Below are positions 9,247 through 18,199 of a DNA stretch of 48,093 nucleotides, one piece after another. A program made the position numbers and the translations under genes. The stretch is from JAVKLU01 sp031538895. Lineage in GTDB: Bacteria; Pseudomonadota; Gammaproteobacteria; Burkholderiales; Burkholderiaceae. Numbering within the stretch: position 1 is the first letter of the stretch; every line of letters starts with the position of its first letter. Under the pieces are notes generated by a model, which had not been told where the DNA came from, searched no databases, and saw only the letters and a program-made list of their open reading frames with translations. The stretch lies in contig JAVKLU010000002.1 in assembly GCA_031538895.1 (NCBI GenBank), forward strand, positions 1 through 48,093, given 5' to 3'.

Positions 9247-10431
9247 TTATTGATGCGCTAAAACTGTCGCCAAATCTTTGTCGCCTCGTCCCGATAAATT
9301 CACCAGAATTTTTTCACGCTTTGGACGTGTCGCGGCGTATTTCAGTGCGTAAGCCACCGCGTGGGCGGATTCCAATGCGGGAATAATCCCTTCTTGTCGG
9401 CAACACAAATGAAACGCCGCCAGTGCTTCATTATCGGTCACCGTCGTGTACTCAACTCGTCCAGATTCTTTTAAATATGAATGCTCAGGTCCAACGCCCG
9501 GGTAATCCAATCCGGCCGAAATCGAATGGGTATCAACGACATTTCCATCTGAGTCTTGCAATAAATACATCCGATTACCGTGCAAAACACCCGAGTGGCC
9601 ATAAGTCAAAGACGCCGCGTTTTGCCCGAGCTCAACGCCATAACCGCCAGCTTCCACCCCAATCAATTTACACGGGTGCTCTAGATAAGGATAAAAAATA
9701 CCCATCGCATTAGAGCCGCCGCCGATGCAGGCAATAATCGCGTCGGGTTGTCCGCCCGTCAGTTCAGGGAATTGTGTCAAACACTCTCGCCCAATCACTG
9801 ATTGAAAATCACGCACCATCATTGGATAAGGATGCGGACCAGCAACGGTGCCAATAATATAAAACGTGTTTTCAATATTGGTTACCCAATCGCGCATCGC
9901 TTCGTTGAGCGCGTCTTTTAGGGTGCGCGATCCGGAACTCACACTCACCACTGTAGCACCTAACAAAGTCATTCGTTCGACATTGGGGGCTTGACGTTTA
10001 ATGTCATCCTCACCCATGTACACCACACAGGATAATCCAAAACGCGCACATACGGTTGCGGTTGCAACGCCGTGTTGTCCCGCACCGGTTTCTGCAATGA
10101 TGCGCGTTTTACCTAATCGACGCGCCAGCAAAGCCTGTCCCAAAGCGTTATTGACTTTATGCGCGCCGGTATGGTTTAAATCTTCACGCTTGAAGTAAAT
10201 CTGCGCCCCGCCTACATGTGCGCTCAAACGTGTGCACGCATAAATCGGGTTAGGACGACCGACAAAGCGTTTTAAATCTTCTTCAAATTCACGTAAAAAT
10301 TGAGGATCATTTTTGTATTTTTGGTAAGTCTCACGCAACTCTCGCACGGCTTCGGATAAAGTTTCGGCAATAAAGCTACCACCGAATTGTCCAAAGTAAC
10401 CCTGTTGATCCGGCAACGAATAAATTGTCAT
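9247..10431 (-). CDS. trpB: Tryptophan synthase beta chain
   Basis: PLP enzyme that condenses indole with serine to form tryptophan. The start at ATG 10431 (MTIYSLPDQQGYFGQFGGSF) gives 394 residues, the normal TrpB1 length; nine extra in-frame upstream residues are unlikely. The PLP lysine is K92 in HTGAHKVNNALGQA. The AETGAGQHGVATA motif and the phosphate-binding CIGGGSNAMG loop are present. In betaproteobacteria trpB normally lies in trpF-trpB-trpA; here the next gene downstream is a pilin and upstream is phaB, so trpA must be elsewhere if the alpha-beta complex is made. Confidence 0.97.
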   Translation of the reverse strand: MTIYSLPDQQGYFGQFGGSFIAETLSEAVRELRETYQKYKNDPQFLREFEEDLKRFVGRPNPIYACTRLSAHVGGAQIYFKREDLNHTGAHKVNNALGQALLARRLGKTRIIAETGAGQHGVATATVCARFGLSCVVYMGEDDIKRQAPNVERMTLLGATVVSVSSGSRTLKDALNEAMRDWVTNIENTFYIIGTVAGPHPYPMMVRDFQSVIGRECLTQFPELTGGQPDAIIACIGGGSNAMGIFYPYLEHPCKLIGVEAGGYGVELGQNAASLTYGHSGVLHGNRMYLLQDSDGNVVDTHSISAGLDYPGVGPEHSYLKESGRVEYTTVTDNEALAAFHLCCRQEGIIPALESAHAVAYALKYAATRPKREKILVNLSGRGDKDLATVLAHQ

Positions 10432-10529
10432 CACAAAAACCTTGTTCCAAAAATACATTCAATAAAAATGACTTAACAAAATCACTTTACGTTCTCTTAA
10501 TCGCTTATTTATCGCGATGAATTCCCGAC

Positions 10530-11267
10530 TTAACCCATGTGTAAACCACCGTTGAGTGAGAAGTCTGCTCCAGTGGCGAAACCCGCTTCATCAGACGCTA
10601 CCCAGGAAATAATCGATGCGATTTCATCAGGTGTTCCCAGACGTTTTACGGGAATCGTCGCGACAATTTTTTCTAATACTTCAGGTTTTATCGCGCGAAC
10701 CATGTCAGTGCCAATATAACCGGGTGATATGGTATTCACGGTGACTCCTTTGTTGGCCATTTCCAAAGCCAAGGCCATTGTGAAGCCATGCATTCCGGCT
10801 TTTGCTGCTGAATAATTAGTTTGTCCGGCTTGCCCTTTCTCACCATTGACTGAACTGATTTGAATAATCCGCCCAAAACCTTTTTCGACCATATCGGCGA
10901 CGACTTGTTTTGTGACGTTGAACATGGAGTTCAAATTAGTCTCAATCACCATATCCCAATCTTCGCGGGTCATCTTTAAAAACATGCGATCACGCGTAAT
11001 TCCCGCGTTATTGACCAAAATGTCAATCGAACCATGTTCTGCTTTAGCTTTGCTAAACGCTTCAACCGTCGAATCCCAAGACCCTACATTACCAACAGAT
11101 GCGTAAAAGGTAAAACCCAAAACTTTTTGTTCATCCAACCATTTTTTAAAATCGCGCGTTGGTCCGCAACCTGCGATAACCTTACAGCCATCACGATGCA
11201 AGCGTTGGCAAATCGCCGTACCAATCCCACCCATACCACCTGTTACATATGCTATTTTTTGTTCCAT
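10530..11267 (-). CDS. phaB: Acetoacetyl-CoA reductase (NADPH), PHA synthesis
   Basis: Short-chain dehydrogenase that reduces acetoacetyl-CoA to (R)-3-hydroxybutyryl-CoA for polyhydroxyalkanoate synthesis. The 245-residue sequence closely follows Cupriavidus PhaB: IAYVTGGMGGIGTAICQRL at the nucleotide-binding site, ISSVNGEKGQAGQTNYSAAK with catalytic Ser138/139, Tyr152 and Lys156, and the C-terminus ADFSLNGGLHMG. A strong AAGGAG site lies 6 nt upstream of the ATG. phaC and phaA are not adjacent, so it looks monocistronic; about 130 nt separate it from radA. FabG is the main alternative, but the N- and C-termini point to PhaB. Confidence 0.93.
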   Translation of the reverse strand: MEQKIAYVTGGMGGIGTAICQRLHRDGCKVIAGCGPTRDFKKWLDEQKVLGFTFYASVGNVGSWDSTVEAFSKAKAEHGSIDILVNNAGITRDRMFLKMTREDWDMVIETNLNSMFNVTKQVVADMVEKGFGRIIQISSVNGEKGQAGQTNYSAAKAGMHGFTMALALEMANKGVTVNTISPGYIGTDMVRAIKPEVLEKIVATIPVKRLGTPDEIASIISWVASDEAGFATGADFSLNGGLHMG

Positions 11268-11397
11268 TTTGTTCTCCTTTTTATGATTAAAACGACTATT
11301 TCATCTCTTTATTAACTCAATAATAAACGCAGTACGCATTACAAACGTATGACGAAAGAGTAGTTTGATGACACCGATCATCTTTATTTGGAGATTT

Positions 11398-12777
11398 TTA
11401 TAGGTTAGCAATTTCACGAATTCGCTCAAATACTTCATCAATTCGTTCTACTGCAATGATTTCCATGCCTTCAATTTTTTGTTTGGCTACGTTGGCTTTG
11501 GGGATTAAGGCATGTGAAAAACCGAGTTTCGCCGCTTCACGAAGTCGCTCTTGCCCACGTGGCGCAGGTCGAATTTCACCGGCTAAGCCAACTTCACCAA
11601 AAATCACCAAACCACGCGGTAAAGGTTTGTTGCGCATCGACGAATAAATTGCCAAGAGCACTGCCAAATCGGCTGCCGGCTCGGTAATTTTCACCCCACC
11701 GACAGCGTTAATAAAAATATCTTGATCAAAAGTCGCGATACCCGCATGACGGTGCAGCACGGCGATCAGCATCGCCAAACGATTTTGTTCAAGACCAACA
11801 GTTAATCGCCGCGCATTGGGCAAGTGCGAACTATCTACCAGCGCTTGAATTTCCACCAGCAAAGGACGCGAACCTTCTTGTGTCACTAATATACAAGAGC
11901 CCGCCACCTCGCTACTGTGTTGTGATAAAAAGAGTGCTGAGGGGTTCGAGACGCCTTTTAATCCGCCTTCAGTCATCGCAAAAACACCTAATTCGTTGAC
12001 AGCGCCAAAACGGTTTTTAGCGGCGCGAATTAAACGATAGGCTGAATGACTATCCCCTTCAAAATACAAAACGGCATCAACAATATGCTCTAACACTCGT
12101 GGGCCTGCCAAGGTGCCTTCTTTGGTCACATGTCCCACCAAAATAACGGTCGTGTTGTATTGTTTCGCATAACGAGTCAATTGCGCAGCGCATTCGCGAA
12201 CTTGGGCTACTGAACCAGGCGCAGAAGTTAACGCGTCGGAATACACCGTTTGAATTGAATCGATGACCACGACTTCAGGCGCCGTATGGACCAAGGACGC
12301 AACAATTTTTTCCAGGTTAATTTCAGCTTGAACTAAAACTTCATCCGAATCAATTTGCAGACGTTGCGCACGCAAGGCAATTTGCGCGACGGATTCTTCA
12401 CCACTGACATAAAGTACTTTACGATTTTTAGACAAGCTGGCTAAGGCTTGAAGCAATAAAGTCGACTTTCCAATTCCTGGGTCTCCGCCCAATAGCACCA
12501 CTTCGCCTTGCACCAAGCCGCCCCCCAAAACGCGATCAAATTCATCGATCAAGGTTGACACTCGTGGTACAGATTGGGTTTTGACTTGCGATAATTTTTC
12601 GACTGCTGTGCTGGCGGTTAAACCTTGCGGCGCCGTGGCAAAACGGTGTGTCGCCGTAGTTTCTGCCACGGTTTCAACCAAAGTATTCCAGGCTTGGCAC
12701 TGTCCACACTGACCATTCCAGCGTGAATTTACCGCGCCGCATTCCGTACAGGTGTATTGAGATTTTGCTTTGGCCAA
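11398..12777 (-). CDS. radA: DNA repair / branch-migration ATPase RadA (Sms)
   Basis: Helicase-like ATPase that promotes branch migration in recombination. Domains in order: a C4 zinc finger (C10, C13, C24, C27), a RecA-like core with Walker A GDPGIGKST at about 98-106, the RadA-specific KNRFG motif (AAKNRFGAVNELGVF) and a C-terminal Lon-protease-like domain (AVGGVKITEPAADLAVLLAI). Length 459 residues. The initiation codon is TTG at 12777, supported by an AAGGA site 7 nt upstream and by the expected N-terminus MAKAKSQYTCTECG. It follows lplT with a 38-nt gap; the alanine racemase gene often found in this neighbourhood is missing. Confidence 0.96.
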   Translation of the reverse strand: MAKAKSQYTCTECGAVNSRWNGQCGQCQAWNTLVETVAETTATHRFATAPQGLTASTAVEKLSQVKTQSVPRVSTLIDEFDRVLGGGLVQGEVVLLGGDPGIGKSTLLLQALASLSKNRKVLYVSGEESVAQIALRAQRLQIDSDEVLVQAEINLEKIVASLVHTAPEVVVIDSIQTVYSDALTSAPGSVAQVRECAAQLTRYAKQYNTTVILVGHVTKEGTLAGPRVLEHIVDAVLYFEGDSHSAYRLIRAAKNRFGAVNELGVFAMTEGGLKGVSNPSALFLSQHSSEVAGSCILVTQEGSRPLLVEIQALVDSSHLPNARRLTVGLEQNRLAMLIAVLHRHAGIATFDQDIFINAVGGVKITEPAADLAVLLAIYSSMRNKPLPRGLVIFGEVGLAGEIRPAPRGQERLREAAKLGFSHALIPKANVAKQKIEGMEIIAVERIDEVFERIREIANL

Positions 12778-12784
12778 GTTATTT

Positions 12785-12789
12785 TCCTT
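12785..12789 (-). promoter_or_regulatory. Ribosome binding site for the TTG-started radA
   Basis: On the minus strand AAGGA lies 7 nt before the TTG at 12777-12775. No in-frame ATG near this point would retain the first zinc-finger cysteines, so this site decides the start. Confidence 0.7.
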
Positions 12790-12815
12790 ATAGATCGTGC
12801 GCGCTCAATCCGAAT

Positions 12816-14093
12816 TTACATTGCGTCGTGCGACGCATTCAATTTTTTTTGTTCGTTAATCAAGGCTAACGAATCAAAATTCTTTTGGTTGTAAACATTG
12901 CGACGCGCCACCAAATGCAATAACACAAAGGTCAAACCTGCCAAAATCAACATCACACTATCAATCGGTAAATCCAATTTCAGAAGCAGTGCATAAAAAC
13001 CAATGAATAACAAAATCGCTAAATTTTCATTGAAGTTTTGTACTGCAATTGAATGACCTGCGCTCAATAAAACATAGCCTCGATGTTGCAACAGGGCATT
13101 CATTGGAACAATAAAATAACCGGTAATCGTTCCGGCCAAAATCAACCATAAATAGCCAAACTGCAGAGTATGAGTAAAAGCCATCAGAATGATTAAACCG
13201 CTAATCGCATAGCGCAAACGCAAAACTTCTAAAGATCGATGAAGAGGCAAAGTACGCGCTGCAATGACCGCGCCGACCGTCATGCCAATGGCGAACACTC
13301 CCAAAAGCAAACTGGCTCGACTGACGCTCATGTCTAAATGCACGCTGGCCCATTTTAAAATAATAAATTGCAAAGCCGCTCCGACACCCCAGGCAATCGT
13401 CGTCGCCGCTAAAGTAATTTGCCCCAAACGGTCTTGCCATAAAATTTTGCAACACTGCGCAAAATCTTGCACCAAACGCAAAGGTGAATGCGCTTGCTCG
13501 CCATAACGCGCACCCGTATCAGGAATCAGTAAATTAATCACAGCAGCTACACCATAAACCAAAATTAGAACGCAAATCGCCACGACCAAACTTATCGGCA
13601 TGGTTTTCAAAATCTGCGGCCCCATAAAGTATTCGGTGAAATGCTTACTGGTCAAAAAGCTGCCTAACATTACCCCCAAAATAATTGAACTGACGGTTAA
13701 ACCTTCGACCCAGCCATTGGCGACCACCAATCTTTTTGCTTCGACAATTTCAGTCAAGATGCCATATTTTGCAGGCGAATAAGCTGCGGCGCCCAATCCC
13801 ACCAAAGCATAGGCGAATAAAGGGTGAATTCCTGTAAACAATAATGCGCAACCACAGACCTTTAGCACATTGGTGTAAAACATCACCCGCCCTTTAGGAT
13901 AAGCGTCGGCAAAGGCGCCGACAAAAGGTGCGAGCAGAACATAGGACAGTACAAAGAACAACTTTAAAAGCGGCGAAATCCAATCGGGTGCCGCTAAAAT
14001 CGTCAAGTAGTAAATACACACCAACAGCAAAGCGTTATCTGCCAAAGAAGAAAAAAATTGCGCTCCCATCACCGAATAAAAACCTTTACCCAT
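12816..14093 (-). CDS. lplT: Lysophospholipid transporter, MFS family
   Basis: Inner-membrane flippase of the major facilitator superfamily that imports lysophosphatidylethanolamine for re-acylation. It begins MGKGFYSVMGAQFFSSLADN, typical of LplT, followed by about twelve hydrophobic segments. The A-motif-like loop reads GAFADAYPKGRVMFYTN, and SPAKYGILTEI is a family signature. Length is 425 residues with a hydrophilic C-terminal tail. It lies 38 nt upstream of radA. The acyltransferase partner Aas is not adjacent. Confidence 0.9.
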   Translation of the reverse strand: MGKGFYSVMGAQFFSSLADNALLLVCIYYLTILAAPDWISPLLKLFFVLSYVLLAPFVGAFADAYPKGRVMFYTNVLKVCGCALLFTGIHPLFAYALVGLGAAAYSPAKYGILTEIVEAKRLVVANGWVEGLTVSSIILGVMLGSFLTSKHFTEYFMGPQILKTMPISLVVAICVLILVYGVAAVINLLIPDTGARYGEQAHSPLRLVQDFAQCCKILWQDRLGQITLAATTIAWGVGAALQFIILKWASVHLDMSVSRASLLLGVFAIGMTVGAVIAARTLPLHRSLEVLRLRYAISGLIILMAFTHTLQFGYLWLILAGTITGYFIVPMNALLQHRGYVLLSAGHSIAVQNFNENLAILLFIGFYALLLKLDLPIDSVMLILAGLTFVLLHLVARRNVYNQKNFDSLALINEQKKLNASHDAM

Positions 14094-14127
14094 TATTTTG
14101 TCTCGTTATGTGTGACATATCGCCACT

Positions 14128-15636
14128 TTAGCGTTCAACCTGTACGCGATACTTCAAAACTACTGAGCTTTCCGCTGGAATGGAAATTTTCCAGCGCAAT
14201 GCACGATTGCCAACTCTTTCGCTTTTATGGCTTTCTTTAAGCACGCTCCAAACCCCTGAAATCGGCTCATTAACCAGCACTTCTTGTACTTCATTTTTAC
14301 CGTTTTTCAAGGTTATTTCATATGCACTTTGATAAATGAATTGATTTTTTTTATTTGACGCCGTTTGACTAAAGTCGGTTTGCACTTTATCAGCGCTCAC
14401 ATCAAATGATTGACCCAAATGTAAATTCACGACTTCATTAACAGCAGTATGGTCAATTTGATCTTCTCCGATAAATTGAAGATTCTGACCTTGATCTTTT
14501 TTATAAACCCGCATCACGCCTTTGGGTAAAGCAACACCCAAGCTAGCGGTTTTTTTATTATCAAAACTCAAGATGATGGACGCTTTTTGTTTACGCGCGA
14601 TGATATTGGCTGGTTGACTGTATTGATAGTCAAAACCTTCAAACACCAGTTCTTTTTTCACGGGTACTTTGGTGGCACTCATCAGCGCTACTTGTTTAGT
14701 TTGATTATTGGCAACCGAAGTCAAACGCGGCAAGGTGTACAAGTGGTAATCCGACAAGTTTTCGCTAGTCACCTCTACAGAACGATCTGGCGCCGCGCGC
14801 GCCATCATCAACACTTGCGGTTGACGCGTCACTACTTGATTGACGTCACCGGCAACTAATTGCAAACGTGCGTTGCGGTAAGCGACACCGCTTACATTTT
14901 TCAAAGTCACCCACGCCGACAAATCAATTTGCTTATCCGCTGCGTTAAGCTGCGCCACATAATCAGCCGCCCACGATATTCCTCCGCTTAAATAATTCAA
15001 TTCAACAGTCGATATTGCACGGTGACTACTATTTAATCCCAGCGTTAAGGTGGGTTGATCGCGTAAGTCTGCGGGCACATCGGGAAAGACCAAACGTTGC
15101 GATGCGATATTGCCGTTGACCGTTTCAATTCGATCTTTTAATTTGAGTACCACGCCTTCATTGGTGGCAAGGACAAGGCCTGCTTCTTGTGTTTCGTTAC
15201 CGGTGCTGGGATTTACCGAACGCAAAAAAACGGTTTTGCCTAAATATTTTTCGACTAATTTGCTCGGCGATAACAAATCGTAATCAAAATTTTGTTCGTA
15301 AACCGACAAGCTATCCCCACTACCCGATGGACCCGAAGTCCCTAAAGCGCTTGAGGAGGCTGAAGAAGTTGAGGAAGTTGAAGAAGCTATGCGTTTTAAT
15401 AATGCAGTTTCAGGGCGAATTTTGCCGCTCACATCGCGCCAGGCCAATACACTGTCACCTTCTTTAATCGAAATGCGTCTTTGATCTTTAATAAGGGCGA
15501 GATTCTCGTTGTAAATCGTGATATTTAATGCGGTTTGATCTTGCGCAGTGCTCACTTGCTCTTGTGCCCACACCCTGCCGCCGACACCCAATAGTGCGCT
15601 CACCAATCCAAGAATAACGAATAAATATTGCACCAT
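14128..15636 (-). CDS. Exported DUF4139 domain protein of unknown function
   Basis: A probable periplasmic protein with a cleavable signal peptide (MVQYLFVILGLVSALLGVGG, then VWAQEQ). The mature part starts with a short beta region (LNITIYNENLALIKDQRRI) and continues into a DUF4139-type domain from about residue 190 (LNYLSGGISWAADYVAQL, NARLQLVAGDVN) to the C-terminal WKISIPAESSVVLKYRVQVER. This matches the family by overall pattern; no enzymatic motif is visible. Residues about 84-105 form a Ser/Thr-rich low-complexity stretch encoded in part by 9-bp repeats. It lies 34 nt upstream of lplT and could be co-transcribed with it. The biological role is not known. Confidence 0.8.
   Translation of the reverse strand: MVQYLFVILGLVSALLGVGGRVWAQEQVSTAQDQTALNITIYNENLALIKDQRRISIKEGDSVLAWRDVSGKIRPETALLKRIASSTSSTSSASSSALGTSGPSGSGDSLSVYEQNFDYDLLSPSKLVEKYLGKTVFLRSVNPSTGNETQEAGLVLATNEGVVLKLKDRIETVNGNIASQRLVFPDVPADLRDQPTLTLGLNSSHRAISTVELNYLSGGISWAADYVAQLNAADKQIDLSAWVTLKNVSGVAYRNARLQLVAGDVNQVVTRQPQVLMMARAAPDRSVEVTSENLSDYHLYTLPRLTSVANNQTKQVALMSATKVPVKKELVFEGFDYQYSQPANIIARKQKASIILSFDNKKTASLGVALPKGVMRVYKKDQGQNLQFIGEDQIDHTAVNEVVNLHLGQSFDVSADKVQTDFSQTASNKKNQFIYQSAYEITLKNGKNEVQEVLVNEPISGVWSVLKESHKSERVGNRALRWKISIPAESSVVLKYRVQVER
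15353..15388. repeat. Four degenerate 9-bp tandem units coding for Ser/Thr tract
   Basis: Plus-strand units GAGGAGGCT, GAAGAAGTT, GAGGAAGTT and GAAGAAGCT follow one another without gaps. Read on the minus strand they code for the SST/SSA repeats of the DUF4139 protein. Confidence 0.7.
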
Positions 15637-15722
15637 AACGGCTAACTATAGAAAATTTATGCCACTGACTATTGTTCAAACTATCATTCAATCAAGCGAT
15701 AGATTGTAATCCCTGCGCATTG

Positions 15723-15752
15723 CCAGCTATTACCCGCTATTACCAGCTATTG
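15723..15752. repeat. Three 10-bp tandem units upstream of the DUF4139 gene
   Basis: Units CCAGCTATTA, CCCGCTATTA and CCAGCTATTG lie in the 132-nt spacer between the DUF3579 and DUF4139 genes. They are degenerate at one position each. Confidence 0.65.
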
Positions 15753-15768
15753 CCAAGACTCCAGCGGA

Positions 15769-16068
15769 CTAGGATTCACTACTGACGAGGACAGTTCTGA
15801 GATGATTGTCGATCGCAAATGTCACTAAAAAACGATAGGCCATGGGTTCAATGCGCTCTAACTCCGCCTGAACAAATACCGCTTTTTTATTCTCGTAACT
15901 GGTCGGATAAACGTATTGGGAATATTTCAAATGCGCATGACGCGCGTCCATATTAGGCGCAAAACAGGTCATCACGCCGCATAATCGCTCGGCCCAATCG
16001 CTCGGCCGAAAAGGTTCACCTTGGTTGGTGTCGCCACAAATAATGAAGGATGAAACGGATTCAAACAT
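15769..16068 (-). CDS. DUF3579 domain protein
   Basis: Small (99-residue) cytoplasmic protein of a family known mainly from betaproteobacteria. It shows the typical segments FIICGDTNQGEPFRPSDWAERLCGVM and ARHAHLKYSQYVYP. No catalytic residues or membrane segments can be seen, and the function of the family is not established. The start ATG at 16068 gives the expected length. It is the most upstream gene of the minus-strand block, and its promoter must lie in 16069-16283, shared with divergent glmM. Confidence 0.85.
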   Translation of the reverse strand: MFESVSSFIICGDTNQGEPFRPSDWAERLCGVMTCFAPNMDARHAHLKYSQYVYPTSYENKKAVFVQAELERIEPMAYRFLVTFAIDNHLRTVLVSSES

Positions 16069-16283
16069 GCCGTCAAAAATTACATCAGTAAAAACGCATC
16101 TATGTGCTTTATCATAGCTGCCGCACTATTAAGAAAGCGATCAATAAAACAATCTGAGAGCACTTTAAATCAAGCGGTTAACTCAAAAACGAGTACCATC
16201 TGAACGATCAAGACATCTCTCAAACAGCGACGCATTTTAAATCATCTTATATAAGACATAAGAATTTTATTAAAGGGATTCAT

Positions 16284-17660
16284 ATGACACAACAGTTTTT
16301 TGGTACCGATGGCATACGCGGGCGCGTTGGCACAACGCCGATGACCGCTGATTTTGTCCTCCGTTTAGGGCAAGCGGCCGGCATAATTTTGTGTGAACAG
16401 CATTTGGCCAATCGAGGGCACAAGCGTCCCACCGTACTCATTGGTAAAGACACACGAATTTCTGGTTACATGTTAGAAGCCGCATTGGAAGCGGGATTTT
16501 CATCAGTCGGTGTTGATGTCGTTTTAGCCGGCCCAATTCCCACCCCTGCCGTGGCCTATTTAGTCCGCGCCCTGCGTTTATCTGCGGGTGTCGTGATTTC
16601 TGCTTCACACAACCCATACCACGACAACGGAATTAAGTTTTTTTCTGCACAAGGCAGCAAACTCAACGATGCATTTGAGCACGCGGTTGAAGCCCAACTC
16701 AAGATTCAACATCCAACTTTAGCTTCCGAACAATTAGGTCGCGCGCGTCGATTAGATGATGCAGTCGGGCGTTATATCGAATTTTGTAAAAGCACTTTTC
16801 CCTCAAATTTATCCTTATCCGGATTAAAAGTTGTGCTCGACTGCGCGCATGGTGCGGCCTACCATAGCGCGCCTTTAATTTTTCACGAGTTGGGCGCAAC
16901 AGTCATTACGATTGGTAATACGCCGGATGGTTTTAACATCAACGCCAAAGTCGGTGCAACACATATCGATGCCTTGTGTCAAGCGACTCTAGAACATCAA
17001 GCCGACTTGGGAATTGCGCTTGATGGCGACGCGGATCGCGTCGTCATAGTCGAACCTAATGGCGACAAGGTGCGGTTTTTTGATGGTGATCAATTGCTTT
17101 ACGCTATCGTTAAAAATCGTTTGCAAAGTGGTGAAAAAATTATCGGCGCGGTTGGCACCTTGATGAGTAATTTGGGGTTAGAAAGCGCATTCAAAAAAAT
17201 GGGCATCGCGTTTGTTCGCAGCAAAGTCGGCGATCGTTTTGTATTAGAAGCCTTACAAGAAAATGGCTGGTTATTAGGTGCCGAAAACTCCGGACATATT
17301 TTGTGTTTGGATAAGCACAGCACCGGCGACGGTACGGTTTCAGCCTTGCAGGTACTCGCCGCGCTGGTCGAAAATCCGTCAAATAAAGCCTTGCGCTTGA
17401 GTGATTATTTATCCGATTTGACGATGTATCCGCAAGTCATGATTAATGTTCCAGTGACATCGCCCCAAATAGGCAAAGAAAAAATCAATGCACCCAAAAT
17501 CCGTGCCCTTCAACACGCGATTGAAACAGAATTAGGTGACAAGGGTCGCGTACTCTTACGCCCGTCTGGCACCGAAGCCTTAATTCGGGTCATGGTTGAA
17601 GCCAAAGAAAAAGCGCAAGCACAAAGCTGTGCCGAACGCTTGGCAGACGCCTTCAACTAA
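16284..17660 (+). CDS. glmM: Phosphoglucosamine mutase
   Basis: Converts glucosamine-6-phosphate to glucosamine-1-phosphate for UDP-GlcNAc and hence peptidoglycan and LPS. The 458-residue protein starts MTQQFFGTDGIRGRVGTTPM. The catalytic phosphoserine is Ser108 in SASHNPYHDNG, the metal loop is ALDGDADRV near residue 245 and the sugar loop is GAENSGHI. The C-terminal phosphate-binding LLRPSGTEALIRVM is intact. An AAAGGGA site precedes the ATG. In many proteobacteria it follows ftsH-folP; here those genes are absent and it leads a short plus-strand block. Confidence 0.97.
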   Translation: MTQQFFGTDGIRGRVGTTPMTADFVLRLGQAAGIILCEQHLANRGHKRPTVLIGKDTRISGYMLEAALEAGFSSVGVDVVLAGPIPTPAVAYLVRALRLSAGVVISASHNPYHDNGIKFFSAQGSKLNDAFEHAVEAQLKIQHPTLASEQLGRARRLDDAVGRYIEFCKSTFPSNLSLSGLKVVLDCAHGAAYHSAPLIFHELGATVITIGNTPDGFNINAKVGATHIDALCQATLEHQADLGIALDGDADRVVIVEPNGDKVRFFDGDQLLYAIVKNRLQSGEKIIGAVGTLMSNLGLESAFKKMGIAFVRSKVGDRFVLEALQENGWLLGAENSGHILCLDKHSTGDGTVSALQVLAALVENPSNKALRLSDYLSDLTMYPQVMINVPVTSPQIGKEKINAPKIRALQHAIETELGDKGRVLLRPSGTEALIRVMVEAKEKAQAQSCAERLADAFN

Positions 17661-17685
17661 TTTGATTATTCATTAGTCCATTTTG

Positions 17686-18033
17686 ATGAGCGCAATCCCT
17701 CCTTGCCCCAAATGCCAATCCCTGTTTACTTATGTCGATGGTGCATCGTATATTTACCCTGATTGCGTCCATGAATGGTCTGTCAGCACAGACGATCAGA
17801 CTGATTCTGGCGAGGCCGTGATTAAAGACGCTAACGGCAATGTCTTGCACGACGGCGACAGCGTGATGGTGATTAAAGATTTAAAAGTGAAGGGGTCATC
17901 TGTGGTGGTCAAAGTCGGCACCAAAGTAAAAAATATTCGTTTAGTGTCGGGTGACCACGATATTGATTGCAAAATTGACGGCATCGGTGCCATGCAATTG
18001 AAATCGAGTTTTGTTAAAAAAGTATCTTTATAG
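17686..18033 (+). CDS. yjdM: YjdM/PhnA family zinc-ribbon protein with a missing cysteine
   Basis: Small protein of the family formerly called PhnA, found widely but without a firmly known role; it is not needed for C-P lyase. The body KDANGNVLHDGDSVMVIKDL, KVKGSSVVVKVGTKVKNIRL and DHDIDCKIDGIGAMQLKS matches the family very closely. The N-terminal zinc ribbon should have four cysteines. Here C7, C10 and C27 are present, but the position normally occupied by the third cysteine is Tyr24 (codon TAC, one transition from TGC). I prefer ATG 17686 to the in-frame TTG just before it. It begins 25 nt after the glmM stop. Confidence 0.9.
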   Translation: MSAIPPCPKCQSLFTYVDGASYIYPDCVHEWSVSTDDQTDSGEAVIKDANGNVLHDGDSVMVIKDLKVKGSSVVVKVGTKVKNIRLVSGDHDIDCKIDGIGAMQLKSSFVKKVSL

Positions 18034-18199
18034 TGATCTGCAATGATTTCGAAGAATCACAAGAGTCGCTTTATTTAGAGGCGATCTGAACAAGGACTTT
18101 TTTGATTTCTCGTAAACTCTCGCATCGGCTTCATCAAGGCCTGCCGTGCACACCATCAAAAAACTCTGATTCCATCACTTCATTTCTCGCAGAAACCTT

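Noticed and set aside
11361..11385. GATGA/TCATC hairpin followed by T-rich bases between phaB and radA
   Set aside because: The T-run is on the plus strand, where no gene ends; on the minus strand the pattern does not fit a terminator.
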